Source of the DNA: 2-12-FULL-60-19 sp041483675
Lineage (GTDB): Bacteria; Desulfobacterota; Binatia; UBA9968
Assembly: GCA_041483675.1 (NCBI GenBank)
Contig: JBGPGE010000013.1
Coordinates: forward strand, 1-64,000
Length of the DNA: 64,000 bases
Direction: 5' to 3'
Part shown: positions 24,827 to 34,638 of the stretch, piece after piece
Numbering within the stretch: position 1 is the stretch's first letter
How the letters are laid out: every line of letters begins with the position of its first letter
Made by a program: the position numbers and the translations under genes
The notes under the pieces: generated by a model
Database searches by the model: none
Told to the model about the DNA's origin: nothing
Seen by the model: only the letters and a program-made list of their open reading frames with translations

Positions 24827-27619
24827 ATGAAACTCCGCTCATATCTCATTCTGCTCGTCGTGGGTGCCGTCCTGCCGGTCGTGATCTTCGCCGGCGTGAT
24901 GGTCTATGTATCGTACCAGCAACAAAGCGAAAATCTTGCTCAGGGCATGATTGACAGGGCCCGCGCTATTTCAGCGGCGCTGGATCGCGAATTCCTAATT
25001 TCCATCCAGAGCTTGAAGGTTCTCGCGGCGTCGACTCATCTCGATAAAGGACAACTACAGGAGTTCTACGGCGACATGAAAGGGGCGCTTGCTGCGCACA
25101 GCCGTGCCTGGCAAAACCTGACGCTGGTAGATGCGTCCGGGCAGCAACTGATCAACCTTCGGCGCCCCTTCGGCTCGCCTCTCCCGCGCACCGGCAACCC
25201 CGAAGCCATCGAGCACGTTCGGCAGAGCAAGGAAGCTGCTATTGCCAACCTTTCTCCGGGGCCCGTCACCGGCGCCCCTGGCATCGTCGTGCATGTGCCG
25301 GTTCTTAAAGATGGACGGGTAAAGTACTTTCTGAATGTTGTCTTCTATCCGGCCCCGCTGACGGATCTTCTTTTGCAACAACAACTCTCCTCGGACTGGA
25401 TCGCCACTATAATCGACCGAAACCATATTATGGTAGCGAGGACTCGCGACGTCGGGAAGTTTTTGGGCAAACCCGCATCCTCAACGTTTGCCGCTCAGGC
25501 TGGACAATCTCGGGAAGCTACCTGGCGCGAGACGACAATCGAGGGAACAGCGGTTGTCGCCGCGCTTCATCGTTCGGATTTCACCGGCTGGACCGTGGGA
25601 GTCGCGATTCCCATGTCGCTGCTCGAAGCTCCCATGAAGAGTTCATTGATAATCCTCACTGCCGGCGGCTTGCTGCTTTTACTTACCGGGATCGGCCTAG
25701 CCTTTTTGTTCGGCTCTCGAATTTCTCGGCCGATTGCCGCGCTCTCCGCCGCGGCGACAGCTCTGGGAAAGGGCGAGACTCCGCGATGCGACGCCTCCCC
25801 GATCGTGGAAGTAAATCACACGGCGCGTGCCATCGAGGACGCATCGGTAAGACGCAAGCAGGCGGAGGAGGCGCTGACGGGTCGCAACATGGAACTGCAG
25901 GCTCTGCAAGAGGTCAGTCAAGCGATCCTGATGTCTCCGGACGTCCAAACCACTATGGAGAAGATCCTGGAAAACGCGGTCGCGCTAGGCTCGTACGATC
26001 TAGGCATCATCCGGCTTGTCGATCCCAACACGGCAACGATCAAACCCGTAGCTTACAGGGGTTATGTAAACCCTGAGAATATCCATAGCCATCCTCAGCT
26101 TGCCGCGGCCGACGCCACCGGCCGGCTGACGGCCCGGGTAGTGACCTTCAGGGAGCCGCGCATCGAGGAAGACGTGCCCAATTGCGAAGGACTCCGTACC
26201 TGGAAGAAGGAGGGTGTTCAGTCGGCGATCGTCATCCCCGTGCGCGCCGGCGAAGAAGTCCTCGGCGTCTTGCAATTGGGCGCGCGCTCGCCGCGAAAAT
26301 TCACGCCCGACGCGGTTCGTTTGCTTATGGCCGTCGGGGACCAACTTGGCATCGCCATCCAGAAAAGCCGCGCTAACGAAGAAACAAAGCGCCACCTCGA
26401 ACGCATCCGGGCGCTACATGAGATCGATCTCGCTATTACCTCGACGCTCGAGTTGCAGACGATTTTGAATGTCCTGCTTGAGAAAATCGAGGTTTTTTTA
26501 CCGATCGCCGCCTCCAGCACGGTAAGGTTGCTCCGCCCCGATAGCGGCGAATTGGAGTCGCTCGCCTGCCGCGGCCTGGACGAGAAAGCCTGGAGGTCCC
26601 AGGCGCGAACAACGTTGGGAGGGCGGGCGGAGAAAGTCGTCCAAACCAGGGCACCCGTGGTCGTCGCCGATATCCAGCGAGATACGCGAACCTACAACCC
26701 GGCGGTCTTCCGGGGGCTGGTCTCCTATCTGGGAGTTCCGTTGATCGTCCATGACACGGTTCTTGGTGTCCTCAGTCTCTACACGCGCAAGGAGCACGAG
26801 TTCACCAGGGAAGAGAGCGAGTTTCTTGTCACGCTGGCGGGCCAGGCGGCCATTGCGATCCACAACGCCCAGCTCTATGAAGAGATGGTCAGGGCAAACA
26901 AGGTCAAGGACGAATTTCTCAGCGTCATGTCGCACGAACTGCGCACGCCGCTCAGCGTCATCATGGGCTACACCGGGATGCTTAGGGACGGAATGTTGGG
27001 CGAGATCAATCCGAAACAGGAGGAGGCGCTCCAAAAAGTGCTGGGCCGCGCCGGCGACCAGCTCAACATGGTCAATGAAATCATGCAGACCACCCAGCTT
27101 GAATCTCGTTCCGTCACGGCGGGACGCGAGCCGGTGATCCTCAGCGGCCTGATGGAGCAACTGCGCGCCGATTATCAGCTCCGATCGGGCAAGCCGGCCG
27201 TTAAGCTGGTTTGGGACTACCCGGCTGGACCGATCGAGATAACCACTGACAGCGCCAAGCTCAAGCAGATATTGCAGAATCTCGTCAACAACGCCCTCAA
27301 GTTTACGGACGATGGGACGGTCACCATCTCGGCCCGGGTGCGGGAAGGTGTTAGCGATCACAACACCCAACACCTAACTCCCGACTCCCGGTTCGTGGAG
27401 CTGAAGGTTTCAGACACCGGAATCGGGATACCACCCGAAAAGCTTCAGCAAATTTTCGACAAGTTCTACCAAGTGGACAGCTCCGAGACGCGCCTCTACG
27501 GCGGCGTCGGCCTGGGACTGTACATCGTCAAACACTTCACCGATCTGCTCGGCGGCACGGTTTCGGTCGAGAGCGAGCCCGGCAAGGGATCGACGTTTGT
27601 TGTCAGGCTCCTCCTGTGA
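24827..27619 (+). CDS. Membrane sensor histidine kinase, Cache-HAMP-GAF-GAF-HisKA-HATPase
   Basis: A 930-residue kinase. Membrane helix 1 spans about residues 5-28; an extracytoplasmic Cache-like sensing region follows to about 268; helix 2 (LIILTAGGLLLLLTGIGLAF) lies near 272-294, then HAMP, a short coiled coil, and two GAF domains (about 370-520 and 540-685). The phospho-acceptor is His703 in SVMSHELRTPLSVIMG. ATP-binding boxes are intact: LVNNALKF (N), DTGIGIPP (G1), GVGLGLYIV (G2). No receiver domain is fused and no regulator is adjacent. GAF domains may bind a small ligand or haem, but no specific Cys or His site is evident. Confidence 0.92.
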   Translation: MKLRSYLILLVVGAVLPVVIFAGVMVYVSYQQQSENLAQGMIDRARAISAALDREFLISIQSLKVLAASTHLDKGQLQEFYGDMKGALAAHSRAWQNLTLVDASGQQLINLRRPFGSPLPRTGNPEAIEHVRQSKEAAIANLSPGPVTGAPGIVVHVPVLKDGRVKYFLNVVFYPAPLTDLLLQQQLSSDWIATIIDRNHIMVARTRDVGKFLGKPASSTFAAQAGQSREATWRETTIEGTAVVAALHRSDFTGWTVGVAIPMSLLEAPMKSSLIILTAGGLLLLLTGIGLAFLFGSRISRPIAALSAAATALGKGETPRCDASPIVEVNHTARAIEDASVRRKQAEEALTGRNMELQALQEVSQAILMSPDVQTTMEKILENAVALGSYDLGIIRLVDPNTATIKPVAYRGYVNPENIHSHPQLAAADATGRLTARVVTFREPRIEEDVPNCEGLRTWKKEGVQSAIVIPVRAGEEVLGVLQLGARSPRKFTPDAVRLLMAVGDQLGIAIQKSRANEETKRHLERIRALHEIDLAITSTLELQTILNVLLEKIEVFLPIAASSTVRLLRPDSGELESLACRGLDEKAWRSQARTTLGGRAEKVVQTRAPVVVADIQRDTRTYNPAVFRGLVSYLGVPLIVHDTVLGVLSLYTRKEHEFTREESEFLVTLAGQAAIAIHNAQLYEEMVRANKVKDEFLSVMSHELRTPLSVIMGYTGMLRDGMLGEINPKQEEALQKVLGRAGDQLNMVNEIMQTTQLESRSVTAGREPVILSGLMEQLRADYQLRSGKPAVKLVWDYPAGPIEITTDSAKLKQILQNLVNNALKFTDDGTVTISARVREGVSDHNTQHLTPDSRFVELKVSDTGIGIPPEKLQQIFDKFYQVDSSETRLYGGVGLGLYIVKHFTDLLGGTVSVESEPGKGSTFVVRLLL

Positions 27620-27738
27620 GAGCTAAAGTGCTATCCTGCTTGCTCGCTGTATCCACTATCGCCCCTCGCGCCGCTCCGCGGCGAACTTAACTGGACTTCA
27701 AATAGCCCCTCTGTTAATTTGGGCCGGAGACGATTTGT

Positions 27739-28635
27739 ATGGCCGAGACCGAGACCTCCGTCTATCTGATCGACGCCAGCTCCTATATTTTTCGCGCTTT
27801 TTTTGCGATTCCGCCCCTCACCAACTCCGCCGGCCTTCCAACGCACGCCGTCTATGGTTTCACCAGCCTGACGCTCAAGTTTATCAACCAATACCGGCCG
27901 GAATACCTCGCGGTCGTGTTGGACGCGGGGCGCGAGACCTTCCGCAACGAAATCTACCGGGCCTACAAAGAAAACCGGCCGGAAGCGCCGCCGCAGCTGA
28001 TCCCGCAATTTCCTTATATCCGGAAAGTCCTTGAGGCCTTAAACCTGCCGTTGCTCGAGATGCGGGGCTTCGAAGCCGACGACATCATCGGCACGCTGAC
28101 TAAAACGTTTTCATCGCAAGGCATAAAAGTGATCGTCGTATCGAGCGATAAAGACCTCATGCAACTCGTCACCGACGGGGTCAGGCTGCTCGACTCGGCG
28201 AAGGGGAAATGGATCGGATACGCAGAGATCAAGCAAAAATTCGGCGTCGAGCCGCACCGGGTCATCGAGGTCATGGGACTGATGGGCGACTCCGTGGATA
28301 ATATTCCGGGCGTAAAAGGCATCGGCGAAAAAACGGCGACGGCGCTGATTCAGAAATTTGAGACCCTGGAGAATCTCTTCGACCACCTCGACGAAGTGGA
28401 AACGATGGGCTTGAAGGGAGCGGCTCGCATTCGCAACGCGCTCGCCGAAGGCAAGGAGAGCGCGTTTCTCAGCCGGACACTGGCCACGGTCAAGCAGGAC
28501 GTGCCGGTGGAGACCAACCTGGCGGACCTCCGTTACCGCCGCCCCGACATCGAGAGAGCGCGCGCGCTATTCGCCGAGCTGGAGTTCCACAATCTGCTGA
28601 AAATGATCGAAGAGCCGGAGTTGGAACAGCGATAG
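27739..28635 (+). CDS. 5'-3' exonuclease, stand-alone (Pol I N-domain type)
   Basis: A 298-residue flap/5'-3' exonuclease with the metal-binding acids of the family: YLIDASSYIFRAFF at the N-terminus, VVLDAGRETFRNEIYRAYK near 55, MRGFEADDIIGTL near 111 and VVSSDKDLMQLV near 135, then the helix-hairpin-helix GDSVDNIPGVKGIGEKTA near 190. It matches the N-terminal domain of DNA polymerase I without the polymerase, and could remove RNA primers. Ribosome site GGAGA precedes the ATG. The ThDP enzyme gene starts 5 bp after its stop, but a functional link is not expected. Confidence 0.9.
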   Translation: MAETETSVYLIDASSYIFRAFFAIPPLTNSAGLPTHAVYGFTSLTLKFINQYRPEYLAVVLDAGRETFRNEIYRAYKENRPEAPPQLIPQFPYIRKVLEALNLPLLEMRGFEADDIIGTLTKTFSSQGIKVIVVSSDKDLMQLVTDGVRLLDSAKGKWIGYAEIKQKFGVEPHRVIEVMGLMGDSVDNIPGVKGIGEKTATALIQKFETLENLFDHLDEVETMGLKGAARIRNALAEGKESAFLSRTLATVKQDVPVETNLADLRYRRPDIERARALFAELEFHNLLKMIEEPELEQR

Positions 28636-28640
28636 CCGTC

Positions 28641-30314
28641 ATGGAATCGAGAATGAAACTGGGGGACTATCTCGTCTCCTATTTAAAAAAGATCGGCGTC
28701 TCCCATCTCTTCGGAATCCCCGGCGATCTGGTCATCAATCTTTTTCTTAAATTCGGTCGCCCCCGAGGGATGAAGATCATCACCCTCTCTCACGAGCCGG
28801 GCGTCGGCTTTGCCGCCGACGGCTACGCCCGCAGCACCGGGCGGATCGGCGTCGTCTGCGTCACCTACGGCGCCGGCGGCCATAACACCGTCAATCCTGT
28901 GGCCGGCTCTTTCTCGGAGCGCGTGCCGCTCCTCGTTATCAGCGGCGGGCCGGGCGAGGAGGAGCGCAAGCTCGGCGTTTTGATCCACCATCAGGCCAAG
29001 GAGATCGAATCGCAGTTTCGCATCTACCGCGAAGTCACCTGCGCGGCCAGGCTGATCGCCGACCCCTTGCATGCGGCATCCGATATCGACGAGGTCATCC
29101 GCGCGATCTGGCACAACCAGCAGCCCGGTTACCTGGAAATCCACCGGGACATGGTCGAGAAGGAGATTCCGGTGCCGAAGCACATCATCGCCTGGGACGG
29201 CAGTCTCCCCTTCCCCCATTCCGACCACCACAAGGTCGACGAAGCGGTGCGCGACACGGCGGAGCGCTTCAACCGCGCGCATCGTCCGCTGGTGCTGGTC
29301 GGCATCGAAGCGTACCGCTTTAAAGTAGCCAGGGACATCGTTAAACTGGTCGAGAAGATGGGCGCGCCCTGCTGCACCTCCGTGCTCGCCAAAGGCGCCT
29401 TCCCGATGAATCACCCGCTCTACATGGGTGTCTACATCGGCGCGATCAGCCCCAAAGAGATACGTAAGCGGGTGGAAAAGGCCGATCTCATCGTCAGCCT
29501 GGGCATGCTGCTCACCGATATCGAGCTGGGCGGCAGCCAGCCGGCGGAGGCGCTGCGCCACCGGTCGATCTGGGCCGTCGATCACAGAGTCAACGTGAGC
29601 TTTCATACCTACACGGATGTCAACCTGCGTGATTTCGTTCACGGCCTGCTGCGGGCCGAGTTGAAGACGCGGCACGAGACAGTGGCCTACAGCGACAATC
29701 TGCCCAAGGCGCGGCCGGGGCTCGACCGGCGCATTCGCGTGGCGGACGTGCTGCGCGAGACCAACCGCTTCCTCGCGAAGCACAAGAAGATCATGGTTGT
29801 GGCTGAGTCGGGAGACTCCCTCTTCGGCGGCATCGATATCAAAGTGAGCGACGACGCGCCCTATCTTGCGCAAGGCTTCTATGCCTCTATGGGCTTCGCC
29901 GTCCCCGGCGCGATCGGCGCACAGATCGGCACCGGCTTGCGGCCGCTCATTCTTACCGGCGACGGCGGTTTCCAGATGACCGGCGTGGAAATTGCGCACG
30001 CCCCGCGCTACCGGGTCAATCCGATCGTGCTTTTGCTTAACAATGGCGGCTGGGGAATCTTTCGGCCCATCGCCAAACGGCTGGATCTCCTCGCCCTGCC
30101 CTCGTGGCGCTACGCGGAGCTGGCGAAACTGTGGGGCGGCACTGGCTACCGCGTGGAGACTGTGGCCGATTTTCGCCGCGCGCTGGAGCAGGCGGCCAAG
30201 TCTTCTTCCTTCGCGATCATCGAGGCGATGATCGGACAGCGGGATCTCTCGCCGATCTCAGTAAAATATATCCGCGCCTCCGCCAGGAAGGCCGAGATTC
30301 GGTCCCGAGCCTGA
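28641..30314 (+). CDS. Thiamine diphosphate-dependent 2-keto acid decarboxylase-like enzyme
   Basis: A 557-residue enzyme of the pyruvate/indolepyruvate decarboxylase branch of the acetolactate-synthase superfamily. It shows the activating Glu in SHEPGVGFAADGYAR (Glu52), a double His in LGVLIHHQAKEI (116-117) that corresponds to the HH dyad of decarboxylases, and the ThDP motif TGDGGFQMTGVEI ending in NNGGWG. Middle-domain FAD residues of acetolactate synthase are not apparent. Substrate may be phenyl- or indolepyruvate; this is inference from the His dyad. It lies between an exonuclease and an M20 peptidase gene, on the same strand. Confidence 0.85.
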   Translation: MESRMKLGDYLVSYLKKIGVSHLFGIPGDLVINLFLKFGRPRGMKIITLSHEPGVGFAADGYARSTGRIGVVCVTYGAGGHNTVNPVAGSFSERVPLLVISGGPGEEERKLGVLIHHQAKEIESQFRIYREVTCAARLIADPLHAASDIDEVIRAIWHNQQPGYLEIHRDMVEKEIPVPKHIIAWDGSLPFPHSDHHKVDEAVRDTAERFNRAHRPLVLVGIEAYRFKVARDIVKLVEKMGAPCCTSVLAKGAFPMNHPLYMGVYIGAISPKEIRKRVEKADLIVSLGMLLTDIELGGSQPAEALRHRSIWAVDHRVNVSFHTYTDVNLRDFVHGLLRAELKTRHETVAYSDNLPKARPGLDRRIRVADVLRETNRFLAKHKKIMVVAESGDSLFGGIDIKVSDDAPYLAQGFYASMGFAVPGAIGAQIGTGLRPLILTGDGGFQMTGVEIAHAPRYRVNPIVLLLNNGGWGIFRPIAKRLDLLALPSWRYAELAKLWGGTGYRVETVADFRRALEQAAKSSSFAIIEAMIGQRDLSPISVKYIRASARKAEIRSRA

Positions 30315-30347
30315 GGCTCCGGCGAACTAAGGGTTACGGCAAGCGCC

Positions 30348-31499
30348 ATGATTAATCAGGAACGGCTGAAAAATCTTATCATCGAGCTGATTAGGATCGA
30401 CAGCCTGTCGCGCCGCGAGCGCGCCGTCGCCATGCGTCTTAGAAAGGAAATGGAAGATCTCGGCGCGGAGGTCTGGATCGACGACGCCGGCGAAAAGGTC
30501 GGCGGCGACGTGGGTAACGTGATCGCCCATTTTCGCGGGAACTCGCCCGCCGCGCAGCCCATTCTGCTTTCGGCTCATATGGATACGGTGGCGCCGGGAG
30601 AAGATGTCAGGCCGGTGGTTCAAGGGAATATCCTGAAGACCGACGGCACGACCGTCCTCGGCGGCGACGACAAGAGCGGCGTCGCGATCATCTGCGAGGC
30701 GCTACGGGTGATCAAAGAAAACACTCTTTCCTGCGCCGACGTGGACGTGGTATTCACGATCTGCGAAGAGGCCGGGCTCGTGGGCGCGAAGTGTCTGGAT
30801 GTTTCGCGACTGCGCGCGCGGAGCGGCCTGGTGCTGGACAGCGATTCCGTAGGCTTTCTTTTCACCAGGGCGCCGGCGGCCAACCGCCTGGAGTTTGTGA
30901 TTCACGGGCTGGAGGCGCACGCCGGGGTTTGTCCGGAGCGAGGAGTCAGCGCGATCCAAGTGGCGGCGGAGGGCATCGCGCGCATGAAGCTGGGCAGAAT
31001 CGACCAAGAGACGACGGCGAATATCGGTCTAATCGAAGGAGGCGTTGCGGTCAATATCGTTCCCAACTCCGTGCGGCTCAAGGGCGAGGCCAGGAGCCAC
31101 AGCGAAGAGAAACTGACGCAGCAGACCGCGCATATGATCCGCTGCCTCGAAGAGGCGGCGGCAGATCGCGCGTTGGAAGTGGATGGGAAACTGTTCCGTC
31201 CCAGGGTTGAATCGAAGGTGGAGCGCGACTACGACCGGATGGCGGTTTCCGACGATGCGCGCATCGTGCGTTTGGTCAAGGCCGCGGGAAAAAACCTGGG
31301 CATCGAGGTCAAGACTCAAGCAACCGGCGGCGGCTGCGACGCCAACGTGTTGAACAAGAAAGGGCTGGAGGTCGTAAACCTCTCGACCGGCATGCGCGAT
31401 ATTCACACGGTCAACGAGTGGCTGGACCTGAGCGACCTTTACCTCTCGGCCGAGATGGTGCTGGAGATTTTGCGACTAAATGCCGGGGGAATCAATTAG
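30348..31499 (+). CDS. M20 family metallopeptidase, PepT-like
   Basis: A 383-residue di-zinc peptidase. Metal and catalytic residues are clear: SAHMDTVAPG (His and catalytic Asp) near residue 76, GGDDKSGVAI (bridging Asp) near 105, ICEEAGLVGA (general base Glu and ligand Glu) near 138, VLDSDS near 163 and MRDIHTVNEW (last His) near 355. A lid/dimer domain lies between about 175 and 290. Length and motif spacing match the tripeptide aminopeptidase-like (PepT2/YqjE) group. Likely cytoplasmic peptide breakdown; exact substrate unknown. Confidence 0.9.
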   Translation: MINQERLKNLIIELIRIDSLSRRERAVAMRLRKEMEDLGAEVWIDDAGEKVGGDVGNVIAHFRGNSPAAQPILLSAHMDTVAPGEDVRPVVQGNILKTDGTTVLGGDDKSGVAIICEALRVIKENTLSCADVDVVFTICEEAGLVGAKCLDVSRLRARSGLVLDSDSVGFLFTRAPAANRLEFVIHGLEAHAGVCPERGVSAIQVAAEGIARMKLGRIDQETTANIGLIEGGVAVNIVPNSVRLKGEARSHSEEKLTQQTAHMIRCLEEAAADRALEVDGKLFRPRVESKVERDYDRMAVSDDARIVRLVKAAGKNLGIEVKTQATGGGCDANVLNKKGLEVVNLSTGMRDIHTVNEWLDLSDLYLSAEMVLEILRLNAGGIN

Positions 31500-31575
31500 C
31501 TCTCAGCGCTCAGCATTCATCCGGATTCTCCCGGCTGATACCTGATAGCTGACTGCTGACCGCTACGCGATTGCA

Positions 31576-33021
31576 ATGGACGGCGAGGAGATCGGGCTTT
31601 TACTGAGACAGGAGCGGGGCCAGTTCCTCGAGTTCCTGAGCGCCTACGAGCATAAAAAGGGCGCCCCGCAAAACAAGCGGCCGGAGGAATTAGCGCGCGA
31701 CATCGCGCGATTCGTCGCCGGCATGGCCAACGCGGACGGCGGAATCCTCCTTGTCGGCGTCGAGCCCGACAAAAGCGTCACCGGCATCGCCCATTCCGCG
31801 GAGGAAGTCCAGGCGCTGATCCAGGCGCCGCAGTCGCTCTTAACCCCTCCCCTGAGTCCGGCCTGCCAGCGGGCGCACCTGGGCAACCTGCTGCTCCTCA
31901 AGTTCGAAGTCACAGCGAGCGCCGAAGTGCATCGTGTAACCGGCGGCCGGGCCTTTTACCGCGTCGCGACGGAAAATCCGTCGCTCCCGCCGGAACAGAT
32001 TCAGAGCCTCAAGGAAAGCAAGCGCCACGTGTTTTACGAGCGTCAGAGCGTCTTGGAGGCGGCGTGGGAGGATCTTGACCTCGCGTTGGTCGAATCGCTC
32101 GCGGAAAAAATACAAGACCCAAGGGACCCAAAAAGCATCTTAAGCCGTTTGTATCATCTGGTCGACAGCTCCCGCGACAGGCCGTCGTTGACGATGGCCG
32201 CGCTCCTGCTCTTCGCCAAGGACCCGACGCGCTGGCACCCGCGCTGCGGCATCGACTTCGTAAAATACGACGGGACGGAACGGCAGCACGGCAGCTCGAT
32301 CAACGTCATCAAACGGATTCGCTTCGAGGCCCCGCTCTGCCGGATCATCGACGAAGCGGTGGGGCGGATCAAGGAACACATCAGAGAGCGGACGATTTTG
32401 CACGACCTCTTTTTCCGCGAGCGGATGGAATATCCGACTTTTGCGTGGCAGGAGGCGCTGGTCAACGCCGTCGCGCACCGCGACTACAGCCTGACGGGCG
32501 CGCCCGTCGAGGTGTGGATGTTCGACGACCGGATCGACGTGCGCAGCCCGGGGCTTCCCCCTTCGCCGGTCAGCATCGAAGAGCTGCGCCAACAGAAAAG
32601 GGTCCATTTCTCCCGCAACCCGATGCTGGTGCGCGTCCTGGCCGATCTCGGCTACCTGAAAGAGATGGGAGAAGGAATTCCCCGGATGTTCCAGGAGATG
32701 GAGCACCACGGCCTGCAGGCGCCGGAGTTCTCGACGGAAGGCTTCTTTTTTACCGTCACGCTGCGCAACACGCCGATCTACGACGAGCCGACGCTCAGAT
32801 GGCTCAACCAGTTCGGGACCTCCGCAGTGAACATCCGCCAGCGCCGTCTGCTCGCCTACGCCTACTCGCACGGCAAGGCTTTTTCCACGATGGACTACCA
32901 ACACATCGCCGAGGTGGACCGGGACACGGCCTACCGCGAGATCAGAGCCATGGTCAGGCTGGGAATCGTCGCGCCCTCCAAACCGAAGAGCCGGAGCTAT
33001 CGAATCATCGAGCGGCTGTGA
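31576..33021 (+). CDS. AlbA_2/Schlafen-type ATP-binding transcriptional regulator-like protein
   Basis: A 481-residue protein. Residues 10-150 match the AlbA_2 putative nucleic-acid-binding domain (LEFLSAYEHKKG, FVAGMANADGGILLVGVEPD, then RAFYRVATEN). The middle (270-370) has the ATP-binding segment WQEALVNAVAHRDYS followed by DDRIDVRSPGLPP, typical of the HATPase_c_4 domain joined to AlbA_2. The C-terminus (about 405-481) looks like a winged helix. Such proteins are often called RecG-like or DeoR-like regulators; targets are unknown. A short repeat-like spacer (GCTGATAC..CTGACTGCTGAC) precedes it. Confidence 0.8.
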   Translation: MDGEEIGLLLRQERGQFLEFLSAYEHKKGAPQNKRPEELARDIARFVAGMANADGGILLVGVEPDKSVTGIAHSAEEVQALIQAPQSLLTPPLSPACQRAHLGNLLLLKFEVTASAEVHRVTGGRAFYRVATENPSLPPEQIQSLKESKRHVFYERQSVLEAAWEDLDLALVESLAEKIQDPRDPKSILSRLYHLVDSSRDRPSLTMAALLLFAKDPTRWHPRCGIDFVKYDGTERQHGSSINVIKRIRFEAPLCRIIDEAVGRIKEHIRERTILHDLFFRERMEYPTFAWQEALVNAVAHRDYSLTGAPVEVWMFDDRIDVRSPGLPPSPVSIEELRQQKRVHFSRNPMLVRVLADLGYLKEMGEGIPRMFQEMEHHGLQAPEFSTEGFFFTVTLRNTPIYDEPTLRWLNQFGTSAVNIRQRRLLAYAYSHGKAFSTMDYQHIAEVDRDTAYREIRAMVRLGIVAPSKPKSRSYRIIERL

Positions 33022-33214
33022 CAACTATAGGAAGCGCCCGCCTGGGAGTCTCTTGGAGGGCCGATGCGTGGGACGAGGAGATGCAAGCGTAACTGATAGC
33101 TGCTCGTAGTTCCTAGGAGCAGCGTAATATCGACGTATCGCATCGGCCCGGAGAGAGATTTCCAGGCGGGCTGACGCCAGATGAATCTTTTCCAACGGAC
33201 TCGTAATAACCCCT
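33022..33214. other. Spacer without gene
   Basis: 193 bp. Contains TGATAGCTGCTCGTAGTTCC and other low-information sequence; no coding frame, promoter or hairpin that I can support. Confidence 0.4.
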
Positions 33215-33520
33215 TTGAGCCAGTCAGACGAAATCCTAAAAGCCAGAGAGCGGGCGATCATCGACGCCTACCGGCCGATCTGCCTCTGCAATAAGATTCG
33301 CAAAGGAATCGTCGTCAAGGCGATCCAAAGCGGCGCGGACACTTTTGAGAAGGTAAAGCGGCGAACCGGCGTGGGGACCGGGCCATGCGGCGCGGCGCGC
33401 TGCGGGCCGGTGGTGCGCGGCATGCTCGGCGAAGCGGTTGAGACATGCAAGGAGTGCGGCTGGTCGATTCTCAAGAGCCAACCGCCGCTCACCTGTCCCC
33501 GCTGCGGTGCGACTCCATAG
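33215..33520 (+). CDS. BFD-like [2Fe-2S] protein with C-terminal zinc-ribbon-like motif
   Basis: A 101-residue protein with TTG as the only available start. Residues 23-66 carry the Cys pattern of the BFD [2Fe-2S] family: PICLCNKIRKG, then GTGPCGAARCGPVV. Unlike plain bacterioferritin-associated ferredoxins it continues with CKECGW and LTCPRCGATP, a CxxC pair-pair that could bind zinc or iron (rubredoxin-like). Eight cysteines in 101 residues. It is probably an electron-transfer or assembly factor; the substrate-binding protein gene begins 48 bp later. The double-site layout is not one I recognise. Confidence 0.75.
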   Translation: MSQSDEILKARERAIIDAYRPICLCNKIRKGIVVKAIQSGADTFEKVKRRTGVGTGPCGAARCGPVVRGMLGEAVETCKECGWSILKSQPPLTCPRCGATP

Positions 33521-33568
33521 GGCCTGAAGGTGCACACAGGCAATCGAGGCCCAGAGTACGGAGGGTAT

Positions 33569-34576
33569 ATGCCAACGGCGAGATTCGGATTGAAGAGCCT
33601 GGGATGTCTGGTCGTCGCGACCGTTCTCTCTTGCTCCACGCTGGCCGACGCCCAAACGACCAAGCTCAAGGTCGCTTATCCAACGATCGTCGGCTCGATG
33701 GGTGTGCTCTGGACGACGAAGGACGCCGGCCTGTTCGAAAAGTACGGCCTCGACGTGTCGCTGATCTATATCTCCGGCAGCTCCAAGATCGTGCAGGCCA
33801 TGCTGGCCAAGGAGATCCCGATCTCCGAAATTGCGATCCCCGCCGTGATCCAGGCGAATCAGGCCGGCGCGGACCTCGTGATGCTGGCCGGACCCAATCA
33901 CAAGCCGGGACAGAAGCTCATGGTCAAGCCGACGATTCAAAAGCCTGAGGACATCAAGGGCAAAAAGCTCGGCGTCACGCGATTCGGCACCTCCGACGAT
34001 TTTCTCTTGCGCTACCTACTGAACCAATGGGGAATCCAGGCCGACCGTGAAGTGGCGCTGCTACAAATGGGCGGCTCGCCTGAAATCCTGGCGGGACTCG
34101 GAATCGGTGGAATCGACGGCGGAGTGCTCTCATCGCCCCTCCACCTGCGCGCGCAGAAGCTCGGCTTCAACCTGCTCGCCGACCTCAGCGCGATGGGCGT
34201 GGACTATCAGGGCGCCGGAGTCGTAACGACACGGAGCTACGTGCGCGAGCATCCGCAAATTATCCGCGCCTATCTCAAAGCCTACGTGGAGGGGCTCGCG
34301 CGTTATAAGAACGACAAGGAGTTTAGCTTGAAGGTGCTGGCGAAGTATTCCCGCGTCGCCGAGCGGGAGATGCTGGAAGAAACCTACCGCCATTACGCGG
34401 TGAACGTCATGCCGCGAATTCCGTATCCGACGATGAAGGGGATTCAGCTCGTGCTGGATGAAATCGGTTCGCACAATCCGAAAACCCGTGAGATCGCTCC
34501 GGCGAGCCTGATTGACATCAGTTTTCTCAAGGAGCTCGAAAGCAGTGGATTCATCAACAAGCTCTATGAAAAGTAA
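33569..34576 (+). CDS. NMT1/SsuA-type ABC transporter substrate-binding protein
   Basis: A 335-residue secreted periplasmic binding protein with ribosome site GGAGGG 8 bp before the ATG. The signal peptide (about 28 residues, ending ADAQ) precedes the family start KLKVAYPTIVGSMGVLWTTKDAG and LFEKYGLDV. Two lobes follow, with KKLGVTRFGTSDDFLLRYLL typical of the NitT/TauT family. No permease or ATPase gene lies nearby, as with the four other binding-protein genes in this window. Ligand unknown; small sulfur or nitrogen compounds or pyrimidine-like ligands are usual for the family. Confidence 0.9.
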   Translation: MPTARFGLKSLGCLVVATVLSCSTLADAQTTKLKVAYPTIVGSMGVLWTTKDAGLFEKYGLDVSLIYISGSSKIVQAMLAKEIPISEIAIPAVIQANQAGADLVMLAGPNHKPGQKLMVKPTIQKPEDIKGKKLGVTRFGTSDDFLLRYLLNQWGIQADREVALLQMGGSPEILAGLGIGGIDGGVLSSPLHLRAQKLGFNLLADLSAMGVDYQGAGVVTTRSYVREHPQIIRAYLKAYVEGLARYKNDKEFSLKVLAKYSRVAEREMLEETYRHYAVNVMPRIPYPTMKGIQLVLDEIGSHNPKTREIAPASLIDISFLKELESSGFINKLYEK

Positions 34577-34638
34577 GCCGGTATAATCGCCGGCGGTTTG
34601 ACTCAACTACATCCCGTTGTTACGCTCTATCTAAAGCT

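Noticed and set aside
28683..29999. 438-codon open frame on the minus strand
   Set aside because: Antisense to the ThDP enzyme gene whose motifs are all intact; no family resemblance.
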